Assembly: GCA_020432595.1 (NCBI GenBank)
Contig: JAGQGA010000253.1
Coordinates: 1 to 7,557, forward strand
Direction: 5' to 3'
Source of the DNA: Anaerolineales bacterium
Lineage (GTDB): Bacteria > Chloroflexota > Anaerolineae > Promineifilales > Promineifilaceae
Length of the DNA stretch: 7,557 bases
Below, one piece after another: positions 1-5,997 of the stretch. The notes beneath the pieces are model-generated. The model did no database searches, had not been told where the DNA came from, and worked only from the letters and a program-made list of their open reading frames with translations. The first letter of the stretch is position 1. Each line of letters opens with the position of its first letter. A program made the position numbers and the translations under genes.

Positions 1-585
1 ATGGTTTACTGCGGCCAGATGAACAAGGGGCTGGTGGAGCGGCTGCAAAAGCTGGGGGTCAATGCGGTGGGGCTGTCGGGGATAGACGGCCGTTTATGGC
101 AAGGGTCGCGTAAATCGGTCATTCAGGTTGTCGAAAACGGCCGTCGGCGCGTCATCCGTGACAACTACACCGGCAAGGTGGAGCAGGTCAACGCGATGCT
201 GCTCCATAACCTGCTGGATGCTGGTTTTGTGCCGGTATTGACCCCGCCAGCGATTAGCTATGAGGGGGAGGCGATCAATGTGGATGGGGATCGGGCGGCG
301 GCCATAACGGCCGTTTCCCTCGCTGCCACCGACCTGCTCATTCTCTCCAACGTCCCCGGCGTGCTGCAAAATTTCCCCGACGAAAGCTCGCTTATCGGCC
401 AAATTGCGCGTAGCGACATTGACCATATCGCCCAAACCTATGCCCAGGGGCGGATGCGAATCAAGCTGCTGGGAGCGCAAGAGGCGCTTGACGGCGGCGT
501 GCAGCGGGTGGTGCTGGGAGATGCGCGAGGCGAACGGCCGATTTTGCGAGCCATCGCCGGAACTGGAACAGTCATTTGTCCCTGA
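1..585 (+). CDS. lysZ: [LysW]-aminoadipate/[LysW]-glutamate kinase, 5'-truncated by window edge
   Basis: This is the C-terminal 194 residues of an amino-acid kinase of the ArgB/LysZ family. The enzyme phosphorylates the side-chain carboxylate of aminoadipate (lysine) or glutamate (arginine) attached to the carrier LysW in the cytoplasm. Visible features, numbered from the first window codon: MVYCG at 1-5, which matches an internal LysZ segment; YTGKVEQVN at 56-64; LTPPAISYE at 80-88; INVDGD at 92-97; LSNVPGV at 115-121; the QGRMRIK segment at 149-155; and a GTGT ending at 187-190. These follow Thermus LysZ closely, more so than ordinary acetylglutamate kinase. The first ATG is internal, and about 75 N-terminal residues with the glycine-rich phosphate-binding loop lie outside the window. 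The family assignment is firm; whether the substrate is the lysine or the arginine intermediate, or both, cannot be read here. The stop is TGA at 583-585. Confidence 0.93.
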   Translation: MVYCGQMNKGLVERLQKLGVNAVGLSGIDGRLWQGSRKSVIQVVENGRRRVIRDNYTGKVEQVNAMLLHNLLDAGFVPVLTPPAISYEGEAINVDGDRAAAITAVSLAATDLLILSNVPGVLQNFPDESSLIGQIARSDIDHIAQTYAQGRMRIKLLGAQEALDGGVQRVVLGDARGERPILRAIAGTGTVICP

Positions 586-650
586 TTCTCAAAAATTTCT
601 CAATTTGGACGGCTGTAATGGAAAAATTAACGTTAGAAACCCATAATGAG

Positions 651-666
651 TAGTACCTCAGTACTA
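651..666. repeat. Short perfect dyad TAGTAC-CTCA-GTACTA
   Basis: TAGTAC at 651-656 and GTACTA at 661-666 form a perfect 6-bp inverted repeat with a 4-base loop, in the gap after lysZ. It could be an operator half-site pair or a weak hairpin. It has no T-run, so it does not look like an intrinsic terminator. Nothing else ties it to a function. Confidence 0.3.
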
Positions 667-722
667 TATCACCCTTCTTTTCACCGCCGCCAAATCTGAC
701 GTTAACGTTCATTGTTGTCCAC

Positions 723-753
723 TTGAAAGAAATTAGTAGGAGAATCATATGAT
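723..753 (+). promoter_or_regulatory. Candidate promoter for the secreted-protein gene
   Basis: TTGAAA at 723-728 and TATGAT at 748-753 resemble -35 and -10 boxes with a 19-bp spacing, slightly longer than ideal. A start near 760 would give a leader of about 90 bases containing the 811-840 hairpin before the gene at 853. The TATGAT box overlaps the ATG of the short frame at 749, so the two readings compete. The evidence is weak. Confidence 0.22.
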
Positions 754-802
754 ACCAAGTCTTGAAAAATGTTTAGCAGAAGGCAAAACTTTTATCAACT
801 GA
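749..802 (+). pseudogene. 17-codon frame with strong ribosome binding site; possible gene remnant or leader peptide
   Basis: ATG at 749 is preceded by AGGAG (738-742) at a good 6-base spacing. The frame encodes MIPSLEKCLAEGKTFIN and stops at TGA 800-802. No run of one amino acid suggests a classical attenuator leader. The combination of a real-looking start with almost no body could mean the 5' end of a gene whose remainder was deleted. The peptide faintly recalls the first residues of anthranilate synthase component I, but this is memory-based and unconfirmed. A regulatory uORF for the gene at 853 is the other option, since a hairpin follows nine bases later. Confidence 0.35.
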
Positions 803-810
803 CTGGCACT

Positions 811-840
811 GGTTAGCGTTGTAGGAAGGCAACGCTAACC
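811..840. repeat. Perfect 11-bp hairpin directly upstream of the secreted-protein RBS
   Basis: GGTTAGCGTTG at 811-821 pairs perfectly with CAACGCTAACC at 830-840, with an 8-base loop at 822-829. The stem ends two bases before the GGAGGG ribosome binding site (843-848). It lacks a T-run, so an intrinsic terminator is unlikely. It could modulate translation or RNA stability of the gene at 853, or be a repeat remnant like those in the other gaps of this window. Confidence 0.6.
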
Positions 841-842
841 GT

Positions 843-848
843 GGAGGG
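843..848 (+). promoter_or_regulatory. Ribosome binding site GGAGGG
   Basis: GGAGGG lies 4 bases before ATG 853. It fixes that ATG, rather than the in-frame GTG at 841, as the start, because the GTG would sit upstream of the Shine-Dalgarno and add four residues before the signal peptide. Confidence 0.7.
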
Positions 849-852
849 ACAA

Positions 853-2469
853 ATGTTTTATAAGAAATGGTCGGTTTTTGCTGGCCGTATCGCGTTGGTT
901 GGCATTTTATGGCTAACCTTGGTATCCGTTGCCTCGGCGCAAAGCAGTGTGCCGCCGGGGTTGATTATGTGGAATAAGTTGGGAAGCGATAGTGAAGTAA
1001 CCCATTCCGAATTTGGGCCAAACCTCGATTTTTACACGGGCGGTTATTGGGTACACGTTCCTGGGCAACGCGCCTATGTTCCCGGTAAATTTGGGCAGGC
1101 CATTACCTTGAGCGGCAGCTACTTCAGTACGGTGCGTGTCCATAACCTGGTGCTCAACGACTTGAGCAACTATATTGACCCGGAACAAGGGACGGTTGAG
1201 GCCTGGTACTATCAAAAGGCAATTCCCGTGCCGTATAACTACGGTGTTTATCGCATCTTTGATGGTGCTTATGGTCTTGATGCTGGCATGGCTTTCGACG
1301 TATATGGAAGTCCAGACCAAATGCGTTTTGCGTTGGGTTTTGGGGCTGCCTCTTATGTGACGATTAGCTATGATCTAGCCAATATCCCCAATAACGAATG
1401 GATTCATGTGGCTGCCGTATGGGATCGGCAGGGGATTGGTGGTTCGGCCGAGACGATGCGTTTGTATGTCAATGGCACGAGCGTGGCGGCCAGCACCGAC
1501 AGCAGTTGGGGAACGGCCGTTGGTTCCCAAGCTGATATTGCCGGTGGCAACGATGCCAACATCGCCGACAAATTCTACCTCGACAACATGCGTATTTGGG
1601 ATTATGCGCGTACCGATTTTACCTTTACCGAAGCCCCCAATTCGCCCCCAGTAGCCATCGAAGATGTTGTGACGATGGATCGGGATGCACCCTTAACCAT
1701 TGACGTACTAGCCAATGATTATGATCCGGATGGTGATGCGTTGACCATTGTGGAAGTGACACAAGGTACTAACGGCAGCGTGGCTTATGATGGCACGCAG
1801 GTGATGTATACACGTAACCCAGACTTTAACGGGACCGATACGTTTGGCTACAAGATTGACGATGGCAACGGCGGTGTATCGTGGGGCGGGGTTATTGTGA
1901 CGGTTCTGGCTGAGGTTGATGTGGATCCAACAGCGAGGTTGGGTTACAACGTGGTCATCGGCAAGGGAAGTAAGATTGAAGCGGAGGTTGTGATTTTAGA
2001 TAACACCGTCATTGGCAGCGATGTGCTGATCAAGCGAAAAGCCTTTATTGGGCCGAACAGCAATATTGGTGCGGGAAGCCGATTGGAAGCCAATGTGCAG
2101 CTTGGGGGCAATGCCCGCCTTGCCGAACGGGTTGCTTTGAAAAAGGATGTGGTTGCTGGCAACAACTTCCAAGCTGGAGCCGATGTTAGCGTGGACAAAA
2201 ACACCAAGATTGGTAACGATGTCACGTTGGGAAAGCGGGTAGCCATTGATAAGGAAGTCACCATTGGCGACAAAGTTACATTGGAAGAACAGGTGGTGGT
2301 GAAACAGGCGGTTCAGCTTGGGCGAGAAACGCTGGCAAAAGCCGCCAGCCGTATTAGCCAAAATGCCAAAGTTGGGCAGCGTGTCGTGGTGGGGCGCAGC
2401 GCGTTGGTGAAGGCCAAGGCTGTGGTGCCGGACGACACAGTGATCCCAGACGGAGGGACGTATCCGTAA
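853..2469 (+). CDS. Secreted LamG-like / Ig-like protein with a long left-handed beta-helix C-terminus
   Basis: This 538-residue protein is of unknown function. Residues 1-29 form a Sec signal peptide: KK at 4-5, a hydrophobic core, and ASA|Q cleavage after Ala29. Residues about 36-258 resemble a LamG/concanavalin-like jellyroll, with GKFGQAITLSG near 78-88, GTVEAWYY at 113-120, WIHVAAVWD at 183-191, LYVNGT at 204-209 and LDNMRIWDYAR at 243-253. Residues about 264-355 resemble a bacterial Ig/cadherin-like domain (Big_9 type), with VLANDYDPDGDALTI at 285-299 and GTDTFGYKIDDGNGG at 327-341. Residues 361-534 are 29 hexapeptides in unbroken register. There is no C-terminal membrane anchor, sortase signal or lipobox, so it is probably released or bound to the surface by its domains. 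Visible codon composition is less GC-rich than lysK (31 of 60 G/C at 1021-1080 against 47 of 60 at 3841-3900). It lies between lysZ and lysJ with no obvious link to that pathway. Confidence 0.88.
   Translation: MFYKKWSVFAGRIALVGILWLTLVSVASAQSSVPPGLIMWNKLGSDSEVTHSEFGPNLDFYTGGYWVHVPGQRAYVPGKFGQAITLSGSYFSTVRVHNLVLNDLSNYIDPEQGTVEAWYYQKAIPVPYNYGVYRIFDGAYGLDAGMAFDVYGSPDQMRFALGFGAASYVTISYDLANIPNNEWIHVAAVWDRQGIGGSAETMRLYVNGTSVAASTDSSWGTAVGSQADIAGGNDANIADKFYLDNMRIWDYARTDFTFTEAPNSPPVAIEDVVTMDRDAPLTIDVLANDYDPDGDALTIVEVTQGTNGSVAYDGTQVMYTRNPDFNGTDTFGYKIDDGNGGVSWGGVIVTVLAEVDVDPTARLGYNVVIGKGSKIEAEVVILDNTVIGSDVLIKRKAFIGPNSNIGAGSRLEANVQLGGNARLAERVALKKDVVAGNNFQAGADVSVDKNTKIGNDVTLGKRVAIDKEVTIGDKVTLEEQVVVKQAVQLGRETLAKAASRISQNAKVGQRVVVGRSALVKAKAVVPDDTVIPDGGTYP
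1933..2454 (+). other. Region encoding 29 uninterrupted hexapeptide repeats (predicted left-handed beta-helix)
   Basis: Residues 361-534 of the secreted protein divide into 29 six-residue units with an aliphatic residue at position 3 of nearly every unit, often followed by Gly (for example VVIGKG, TVIGSD, TKIGND, VTIGDK). This is the [LIV]-G-x4 hexapeptide signature of left-handed beta-helices such as LpxA. Twenty-nine units would make nearly ten coils without a loop. No His, Cys, Trp or Met occurs from 361 to the end. The hexapeptide acyltransferases use a catalytic His and gamma-carbonic anhydrases use His ligands, so an enzymatic role seems unlikely. Confidence 0.8.
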
Positions 2470-2475
2470 TGATGT

Positions 2476-2515
2476 ATTGGTTATTGGTTATTGTGACCCA
2501 ATAACCAATAACCAA
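2476..2515. repeat. Heptamer-built perfect inverted repeat before lysJ
   Basis: The left arm 2477-2493 and right arm 2499-2515 are perfectly complementary over 17 bp, with a 5-base loop (TGACC). The left arm consists of ATTGGTT at 2476-2482, ATTGGTT at 2483-2489 and ATTG at 2490-2493; the right arm is the reverse complement. The stem ends 6 bases before the lysJ ATG at 2522, and no Shine-Dalgarno is seen there. No T-run follows, so it is not a standard terminator. Confidence 0.85.
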
Positions 2516-2521
2516 ACAACT

Positions 2522-3700
2522 ATGAATACAATTGAATTGGAGACCCGCCACAGCAGCGGGGTTTATGGAAAGCGGGAGATGGCGATTGTGCGGGGGGAGG
2601 GGGCGGTGGTGTGGGATGAAAACGGCCGTTCTTATCTCGACTGCGTGGCGGGCATTAGCGTAGCCAATGTCGGCCACGCACACCCAACGGTGGTGGCGGC
2701 GATTACCCGGCAGGCGCAAACGCTGCTCACCTGCCCGGAGATGTTTTACAATGACCAGCGGGCGCAGTTGTTGGGGCGATTAACGGCCGTTTTGCCCGGC
2801 AACCTCGACCGCGTGTTTCTCTGCAACTCCGGCACCGAAGCCGTTGAAAGTGCCATCAAATTTGCCCGGCTGGCAACCGGCAAAAGCGGTATTGTCGCTA
2901 CCATGCGCGGCTTTCATGGCCGCACGTTGGGGGCACTGTCGGCCACCCACAACCCCAAATACCGCGAGCCGTTTGCCCCGCTGCTGTCCGGTTTTGCTCA
3001 CGTTCCTTATGGCAACCTGGACAAATTGGCGGCGGCGATTGACGACGGGACGGCGGCGGTGCTGCTGGAGCCGGTGCAGGGGGAAGGGGGGGGGCGCCCC
3101 GCTGACTTTGGCTATTTGCAAGCGGTGCGGGCATTGTGTGATGAGCGCGGCGTGCTGCTGATTTTGGACGAAGTGCAAACGGGATTTGGCCGCACCGGGC
3201 AATGGTTTGCCTGCCAGCACGCCAACGTCGTACCCGACTTGCTGACCATGGGCAAGGCCATCGCGGGGGGCGTGCCGATGGGGGCAGTGGGGATTGGCGC
3301 ACGGGTGACGGGATTAAAACCAGGGCTGCATGGCTCTACCTTTGGTGGCAACCCGCTGGCGTGTGCGGCGGCCTTGGCGACGCTGGACGTGTATGAAGCG
3401 GAGCAACTGGTGGCGCGGTCGGCGCGGCTGGGGGTCTATTTGCAGGAACGGCTGGCCGAAATCAACTCGCCGCTGATTCGGGAGGTGCGCGGGCTGGGGC
3501 TGATGGTCGGTATTGAACTGCGGGTTCGCGCCAGCCAGGTAGTGGAAAAGCTAATGGAGCGCGGTATTTTGACCCTAACGGCCGGGCCAACCGTGCTGCG
3601 CCTGCTGCCGCCGCTGGTCATTACTGAAGCGCAGTTGGATGAGGTGGTGGAAGCCATTGCGGCGGTATTGGGGGAGTTGGGATTGGAGATTGGAGATTAG
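2522..3700 (+). CDS. lysJ: [LysW]-aminoadipate semialdehyde / [LysW]-glutamate semialdehyde aminotransferase
   Basis: This is a class III PLP-dependent aminotransferase of 392 residues, the usual ArgD/LysJ length. It converts the LysW-bound semialdehyde to LysW-lysine or LysW-ornithine, with glutamate as amino donor. Visible motifs: NSGTEA at 102-107 (phosphate binding), FHGRT at 131-135, EPVQGEGG at 183-190, DEVQTGFGRTG at 216-226, TMGKAIAGG at 242-250 with the predicted PLP Schiff-base lysine K245, and GSTFGGNPLA at 271-280. ATG 2522 is chosen because family homology begins at MNTIELE. The in-frame TTG at 2477 would translate the inverted repeat into an unrelated 15-residue extension. No Shine-Dalgarno is visible before ATG 2522. 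The last residues (GLEIGD) and the stop are encoded in the next heptamer repeat. Calling it LysJ rather than ArgD rests on the adjacent lysZ and lysK. Confidence 0.9.
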   Translation: MNTIELETRHSSGVYGKREMAIVRGEGAVVWDENGRSYLDCVAGISVANVGHAHPTVVAAITRQAQTLLTCPEMFYNDQRAQLLGRLTAVLPGNLDRVFLCNSGTEAVESAIKFARLATGKSGIVATMRGFHGRTLGALSATHNPKYREPFAPLLSGFAHVPYGNLDKLAAAIDDGTAAVLLEPVQGEGGGRPADFGYLQAVRALCDERGVLLILDEVQTGFGRTGQWFACQHANVVPDLLTMGKAIAGGVPMGAVGIGARVTGLKPGLHGSTFGGNPLACAAALATLDVYEAEQLVARSARLGVYLQERLAEINSPLIREVRGLGLMVGIELRVRASQVVEKLMERGILTLTAGPTVLRLLPPLVITEAQLDEVVEAIAAVLGELGLEIGD

Positions 3701-3741
3701 AGATTCAGCTGACTTTAATCGCCAATCTCTAATCTCCAATC
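3682..3741. repeat. Heptamer-built inverted repeat across the lysJ stop
   Basis: The left side reads ATTGGAG (3682-3688), ATTGGAG (3689-3695), ATTAGAG (3696-3702), ATT (3703-3705). The right side, 3724-3741, is the exact reverse complement of 3688-3705, an 18-bp stem with an 18-base loop at 3706-3723. The left arm contains the lysJ TAG stop (3698-3700), and the right arm ends 8 bases before ATG 3750 of lysK. Its unit differs from the one before lysJ only in the last two bases (AG instead of TT). Confidence 0.85.
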
Positions 3742-3749
3742 TTTATTTG

Positions 3750-4796
3750 ATGATGAACGAAACTGAATTTTTACAACAACTGGTTGCCATTCGCAGTTTG
3801 TCGGGGGAAGAGCAGGCAGTGGCGGCGTTTTTGGTGGGGCAGATGGGGCGGCTGGGGCTGGCGGCGTGGGTGGACGGGGCGGGGAATGCGGTGGGGGTGC
3901 GGCAAGGGGCGGGGCCAGAGGAGCGGGAGGTGGTGCTGTTGGGGCATATGGACACGGTGCCGGGGGAGGTGGCGGTGAGGGTGGAAAACGGCCGTTTATA
4001 CGGTCGCGGTTCCGTAGATGCCAAAGGGCCGTTAGCCGCCTTTGTCCAGGCGGCGGCGCGGGCAGATTTGCGCCCCGGTACGCGGGTCGTCGTCATTGGG
4101 GCCGTTGAAGAAGAGGCCGCCACGTCCAAAGGGGCGCGGTTTGCCGCCGCGCACTACCAGCCCGACTACTGCATCATTGGCGAGCCAAGCGGCTGGGATG
4201 GGGTGACGCTAGGATACAAGGGGCGGCTGCTGGTGGACTACACCTTGACGCAGCCGATGGGTCATACGGCGGGGCCAGAGGTGGGGGTGGCGGAAACGGC
4301 CGTTAGCTGGTGGAATCAACTTTCCTATTATATTGAGCAATATAACGCCAGTCGCCCTCGGCTGTTTGACCAACTGCTGCCCTCGCTGCGCGACATGGGT
4401 TGCCACAGTGATGGATTGCATAACACCGCCTTTTTAAAAATCGGGGTGCGGTTGCCACCCGATTTTGACAGCGAGGGTTTTGCCACCCAGCTTCAGGCGT
4501 GGGCTGGCGAGGCGCAGATTGTGACCTATGCTGGGGAACCCGCTTTCCAAACCAGCCGCAGTGACCCGCTGGCACGGCTTTTTAACCGAGCCTTGCGGCA
4601 GCAAGGGGCAGAGCCACACTACAAGCTTAAGACGGGGACATCGGATATGAACGTGGTTGGCCCGATCTGGCAATGCCCGATTGTGGCCTATGGCCCCGGC
4701 GACAGCCAGCTTGACCACACGCCGAATGAGCATGTGGTGATTGAGGAGTATTTGCAGTCGGTTGCGGTGTTGCAGACCGTTTTGGAAGGGTTGTAG
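3750..4796 (+). CDS. lysK: [LysW]-lysine / [LysW]-ornithine hydrolase (M20 metallopeptidase family)
   Basis: This 348-residue M20-family metal-dependent amidohydrolase releases lysine (or ornithine) from the LysW carrier, the last step of the pathway. Visible motifs: LLGHMDTVPG at 63-72 with metal ligand H66 and D68; GRGSVDAKGP at 85-94 with bridging D90; VEEEA at 119-123 with the predicted catalytic and metal-binding glutamates E121/E122; GEPSGW at 144-149 with E145; KTGTSDMN at 294-301; and the terminal GPGDSQLDHTPNEH at 315-328 with predicted ligand H323. The length fits LysK rather than the longer ArgE/DapE proteins. Two adjacent ATGs (3750 and 3753) are possible starts; neither has a Shine-Dalgarno, and upstream in-frame codons back to 3639 fall in the repeat and in lysJ. 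The gene follows lysJ by 49 bases, so the two are probably cotranscribed. The coding strand is extremely G-rich near 3840-3980. Confidence 0.92.
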   Translation: MMNETEFLQQLVAIRSLSGEEQAVAAFLVGQMGRLGLAAWVDGAGNAVGVRQGAGPEEREVVLLGHMDTVPGEVAVRVENGRLYGRGSVDAKGPLAAFVQAAARADLRPGTRVVVIGAVEEEAATSKGARFAAAHYQPDYCIIGEPSGWDGVTLGYKGRLLVDYTLTQPMGHTAGPEVGVAETAVSWWNQLSYYIEQYNASRPRLFDQLLPSLRDMGCHSDGLHNTAFLKIGVRLPPDFDSEGFATQLQAWAGEAQIVTYAGEPAFQTSRSDPLARLFNRALRQQGAEPHYKLKTGTSDMNVVGPIWQCPIVAYGPGDSQLDHTPNEHVVIEEYLQSVAVLQTVLEGL

Positions 4797-4806
4797 TGGG
4801 GGAATG

Positions 4807-4866
4807 GGACGCAGATTGGCCTGATGCACCTGGTTAAGATCAGGAAAATCAGGTCAATCTGCGTCC
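4807..4866. repeat. 19-bp stem-loop between convergent lysK and WYL regulator genes
   Basis: The left arm 4807-4825 and right arm 4848-4866 are complementary over 19 bp with one G-T pair; the loop is 22 bases (4826-4847). It lies between two genes that end toward each other, where a bidirectional terminator would be expected, but there is no long T-run on either side. It may be a dispersed repeat that also acts as a transcription stop or a 3'-end stabiliser. Confidence 0.7.
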
Positions 4867-4897
4867 TGAATTTTCTGCCTCAGGTTTGTTGGAGATG

Positions 4898-5905
4898 TTA
4901 TTCATACGCTGCCAGCATGTGGCGTAGTTCTTGTTGTAACTGCTGTTGCCACGCTTTTGGCTCTAACAAAATGGCGTCTTTGCCTAGCCAGCGTACCAGT
5001 GCCAAAACAGCCTCCTGATTGTCTTCACCAAAGGTCATGATGGTTTGGCCGTTGCTGCTCAGCTCAAATTGGGCGTGGCGGTAGTACCAATCCTGCTGGA
5101 GCCGTTCGGCCTGGGCTGGGGTAAGCTGAATTTTGACGGGGGCTTCTTGCTGCCAGGCACGCATGGCTGTTTCTAGCCAGTTGTGGTTGAGCAGGGATTG
5201 GACGTCGAAAAACGGCCGTTTTTCCCCCCGTTCTCCACCCAATCGCAGCTGCACCACCCGGTCGGCACGCCACAAACGGGGTGCGTTCGGTTGGCCGTCC
5301 TCTTGTCCTACCAGGTACCAGCGGTTGCGATCCCAAAACATCCCCATAGGCATGGCCTCAATCCACCGCGCCTCCTGGTCATAGGGGGATTGATACTGTA
5401 GCTGGATGAATTTGTCGTCCAGAATGGCCTGGAGAAAGTGGGTGAGGGTGGGGTTTTGTAAACGGCCGTTTGTCTGCCCATCTCCCGGTTCAGGGTGAAA
5501 AATATCGTCTGGCACTTCCTCAAAACCAATCAACTGCCGCGCATTTTGCAGCACGATCTGCAACCGTTCCGGCAGTGCCGCCAGCAATTTTTGCTCCGCT
5601 GACCCCAGTTCGGCGGCAAACGGCTTGTGCTTGATCCGCTGCAAAAACGCCAGCCCCAGCAGCAGCGAAATCGCTTCCTTGGTCGAAAACATCAGCGTGG
5701 GCAAAAAATACCCTTCCAGCAGCCGAATGCCACCGTCACGCCCCCGTTCGCTGTAAACCGGAACCCCCAGCAGGCTCAATGTTTCAATATCCCGGTAAAT
5801 GGTGCGGCGGGAAACGGCAAATTGCGCTGCAAGCTGCGAAGCTGACAGGCGTTCGTTGCTGCGTAACCGCAAAACAATGCCCAAAATACGATCAAATCGG
5901 TTCAT
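4898..5905 (-). CDS. WYL-domain helix-turn-helix transcriptional regulator (YafY type)
   Basis: This 335-residue protein has the standard layout of WYL regulators. The N-terminal winged helix-turn-helix spans about residues 3-60, with LSASQLAAQFAVSRRTIYRDI at 20-40 and the wing region GRDGGIRL at 55-62. The central WYL domain spans about 157-222; the literal WYL tripeptide is at 196-198 within RNRWYLVG. A C-terminal WCX-like part spans about 255-330. The WYL domain is a sensor module in several families, reported to bind nucleic acid or small ligands; the ligand here is unknown. The ATG at 5905 is supported by AGGA at 5911-5914, five bases upstream. It is divergent from the MFS exporter gene at 5998 with a 92-bp gap, so it probably controls that gene and perhaps itself. 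There is no sign of linkage to defence genes, where WYL proteins also occur. Confidence 0.9.
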   Translation of the reverse strand: MNRFDRILGIVLRLRSNERLSASQLAAQFAVSRRTIYRDIETLSLLGVPVYSERGRDGGIRLLEGYFLPTLMFSTKEAISLLLGLAFLQRIKHKPFAAELGSAEQKLLAALPERLQIVLQNARQLIGFEEVPDDIFHPEPGDGQTNGRLQNPTLTHFLQAILDDKFIQLQYQSPYDQEARWIEAMPMGMFWDRNRWYLVGQEDGQPNAPRLWRADRVVQLRLGGERGEKRPFFDVQSLLNHNWLETAMRAWQQEAPVKIQLTPAQAERLQQDWYYRHAQFELSSNGQTIMTFGEDNQEAVLALVRWLGKDAILLEPKAWQQQLQQELRHMLAAYE

Positions 5906-5997
5906 CTTTTTCCTACAAAATATGACATACAGGTGACAACTTTACAATGGTACTGTTTTGGCCGACTATTTATCCACTCCAAAAGATGAGGTGAAGA
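5906..5997. promoter_or_regulatory. Divergent promoter/operator region of WYL regulator and MFS exporter
   Basis: This 92-bp gap must hold both start regions. A direct repeat TGACA (5923-5927 and 5934-5938), with starts 11 bp apart (about one helical turn), is a candidate operator. Toward the exporter, TTTACA (5941-5946) with a poor GACTAT (5964-5969) at 17-bp spacing is a possible promoter. Toward the regulator, the complements of 5942-5947 (TTGTAA) and 5919-5924 (CATATT) have a 17-bp spacing but leave almost no leader. All box calls are weak. Confidence 0.4.
5988..5994 (+). promoter_or_regulatory. Ribosome binding site GAGGTGA deciding a TTG start
   Basis: GAGGTGA lies 3 bases before TTG 5998; counted from the GAGG core the distance is 6 bases, which is good. 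It is the reason to accept TTG as the start of the exporter gene. Confidence 0.65.

Noticed and set aside
404..646. Overlapping plus-strand open frame running past the end of lysZ
   Set aside because: It mostly overlaps lysZ in another frame, shows no family motif and has no ribosome binding site.
646..699. Second short frame in the lysZ gap (ATG at 646, 17 codons)
   Set aside because: No Shine-Dalgarno, and the dyad at 651-666 falls inside it; likely chance.
841..852. GTG at 841 as start of the secreted protein
   Set aside because: The GGAGGG site at 843-848 lies downstream of it and correctly serves ATG 853, which begins a normal signal peptide.
1944..2361. Minus-strand open frames opposite the hexapeptide region
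   Set aside because: They are low-complexity mirrors of the repeat-coding strand; the plus-strand frame has clear hexad register and a signal peptide.
1933..2454. Hexapeptide acyltransferase or gamma-carbonic anhydrase activity
   Set aside because: No histidine exists in the repeat region, no loop insertions, and the protein is exported.
2477..2521. TTG 2477 as the lysJ start
   Set aside because: The extra 15 residues are the translation of the inverted repeat and match nothing in the family; no suitable ribosome binding site upstream.
2476..3741. Heptamer repeats as a CRISPR array
   Set aside because: Units are 7 bp, contiguous, without spacers, and paired as palindromes.
3639..3749. Upstream start for lysK overlapping lysJ
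   Set aside because: The added 37 residues are out-of-frame lysJ plus repeat sequence; M20 homology starts at about 3753.
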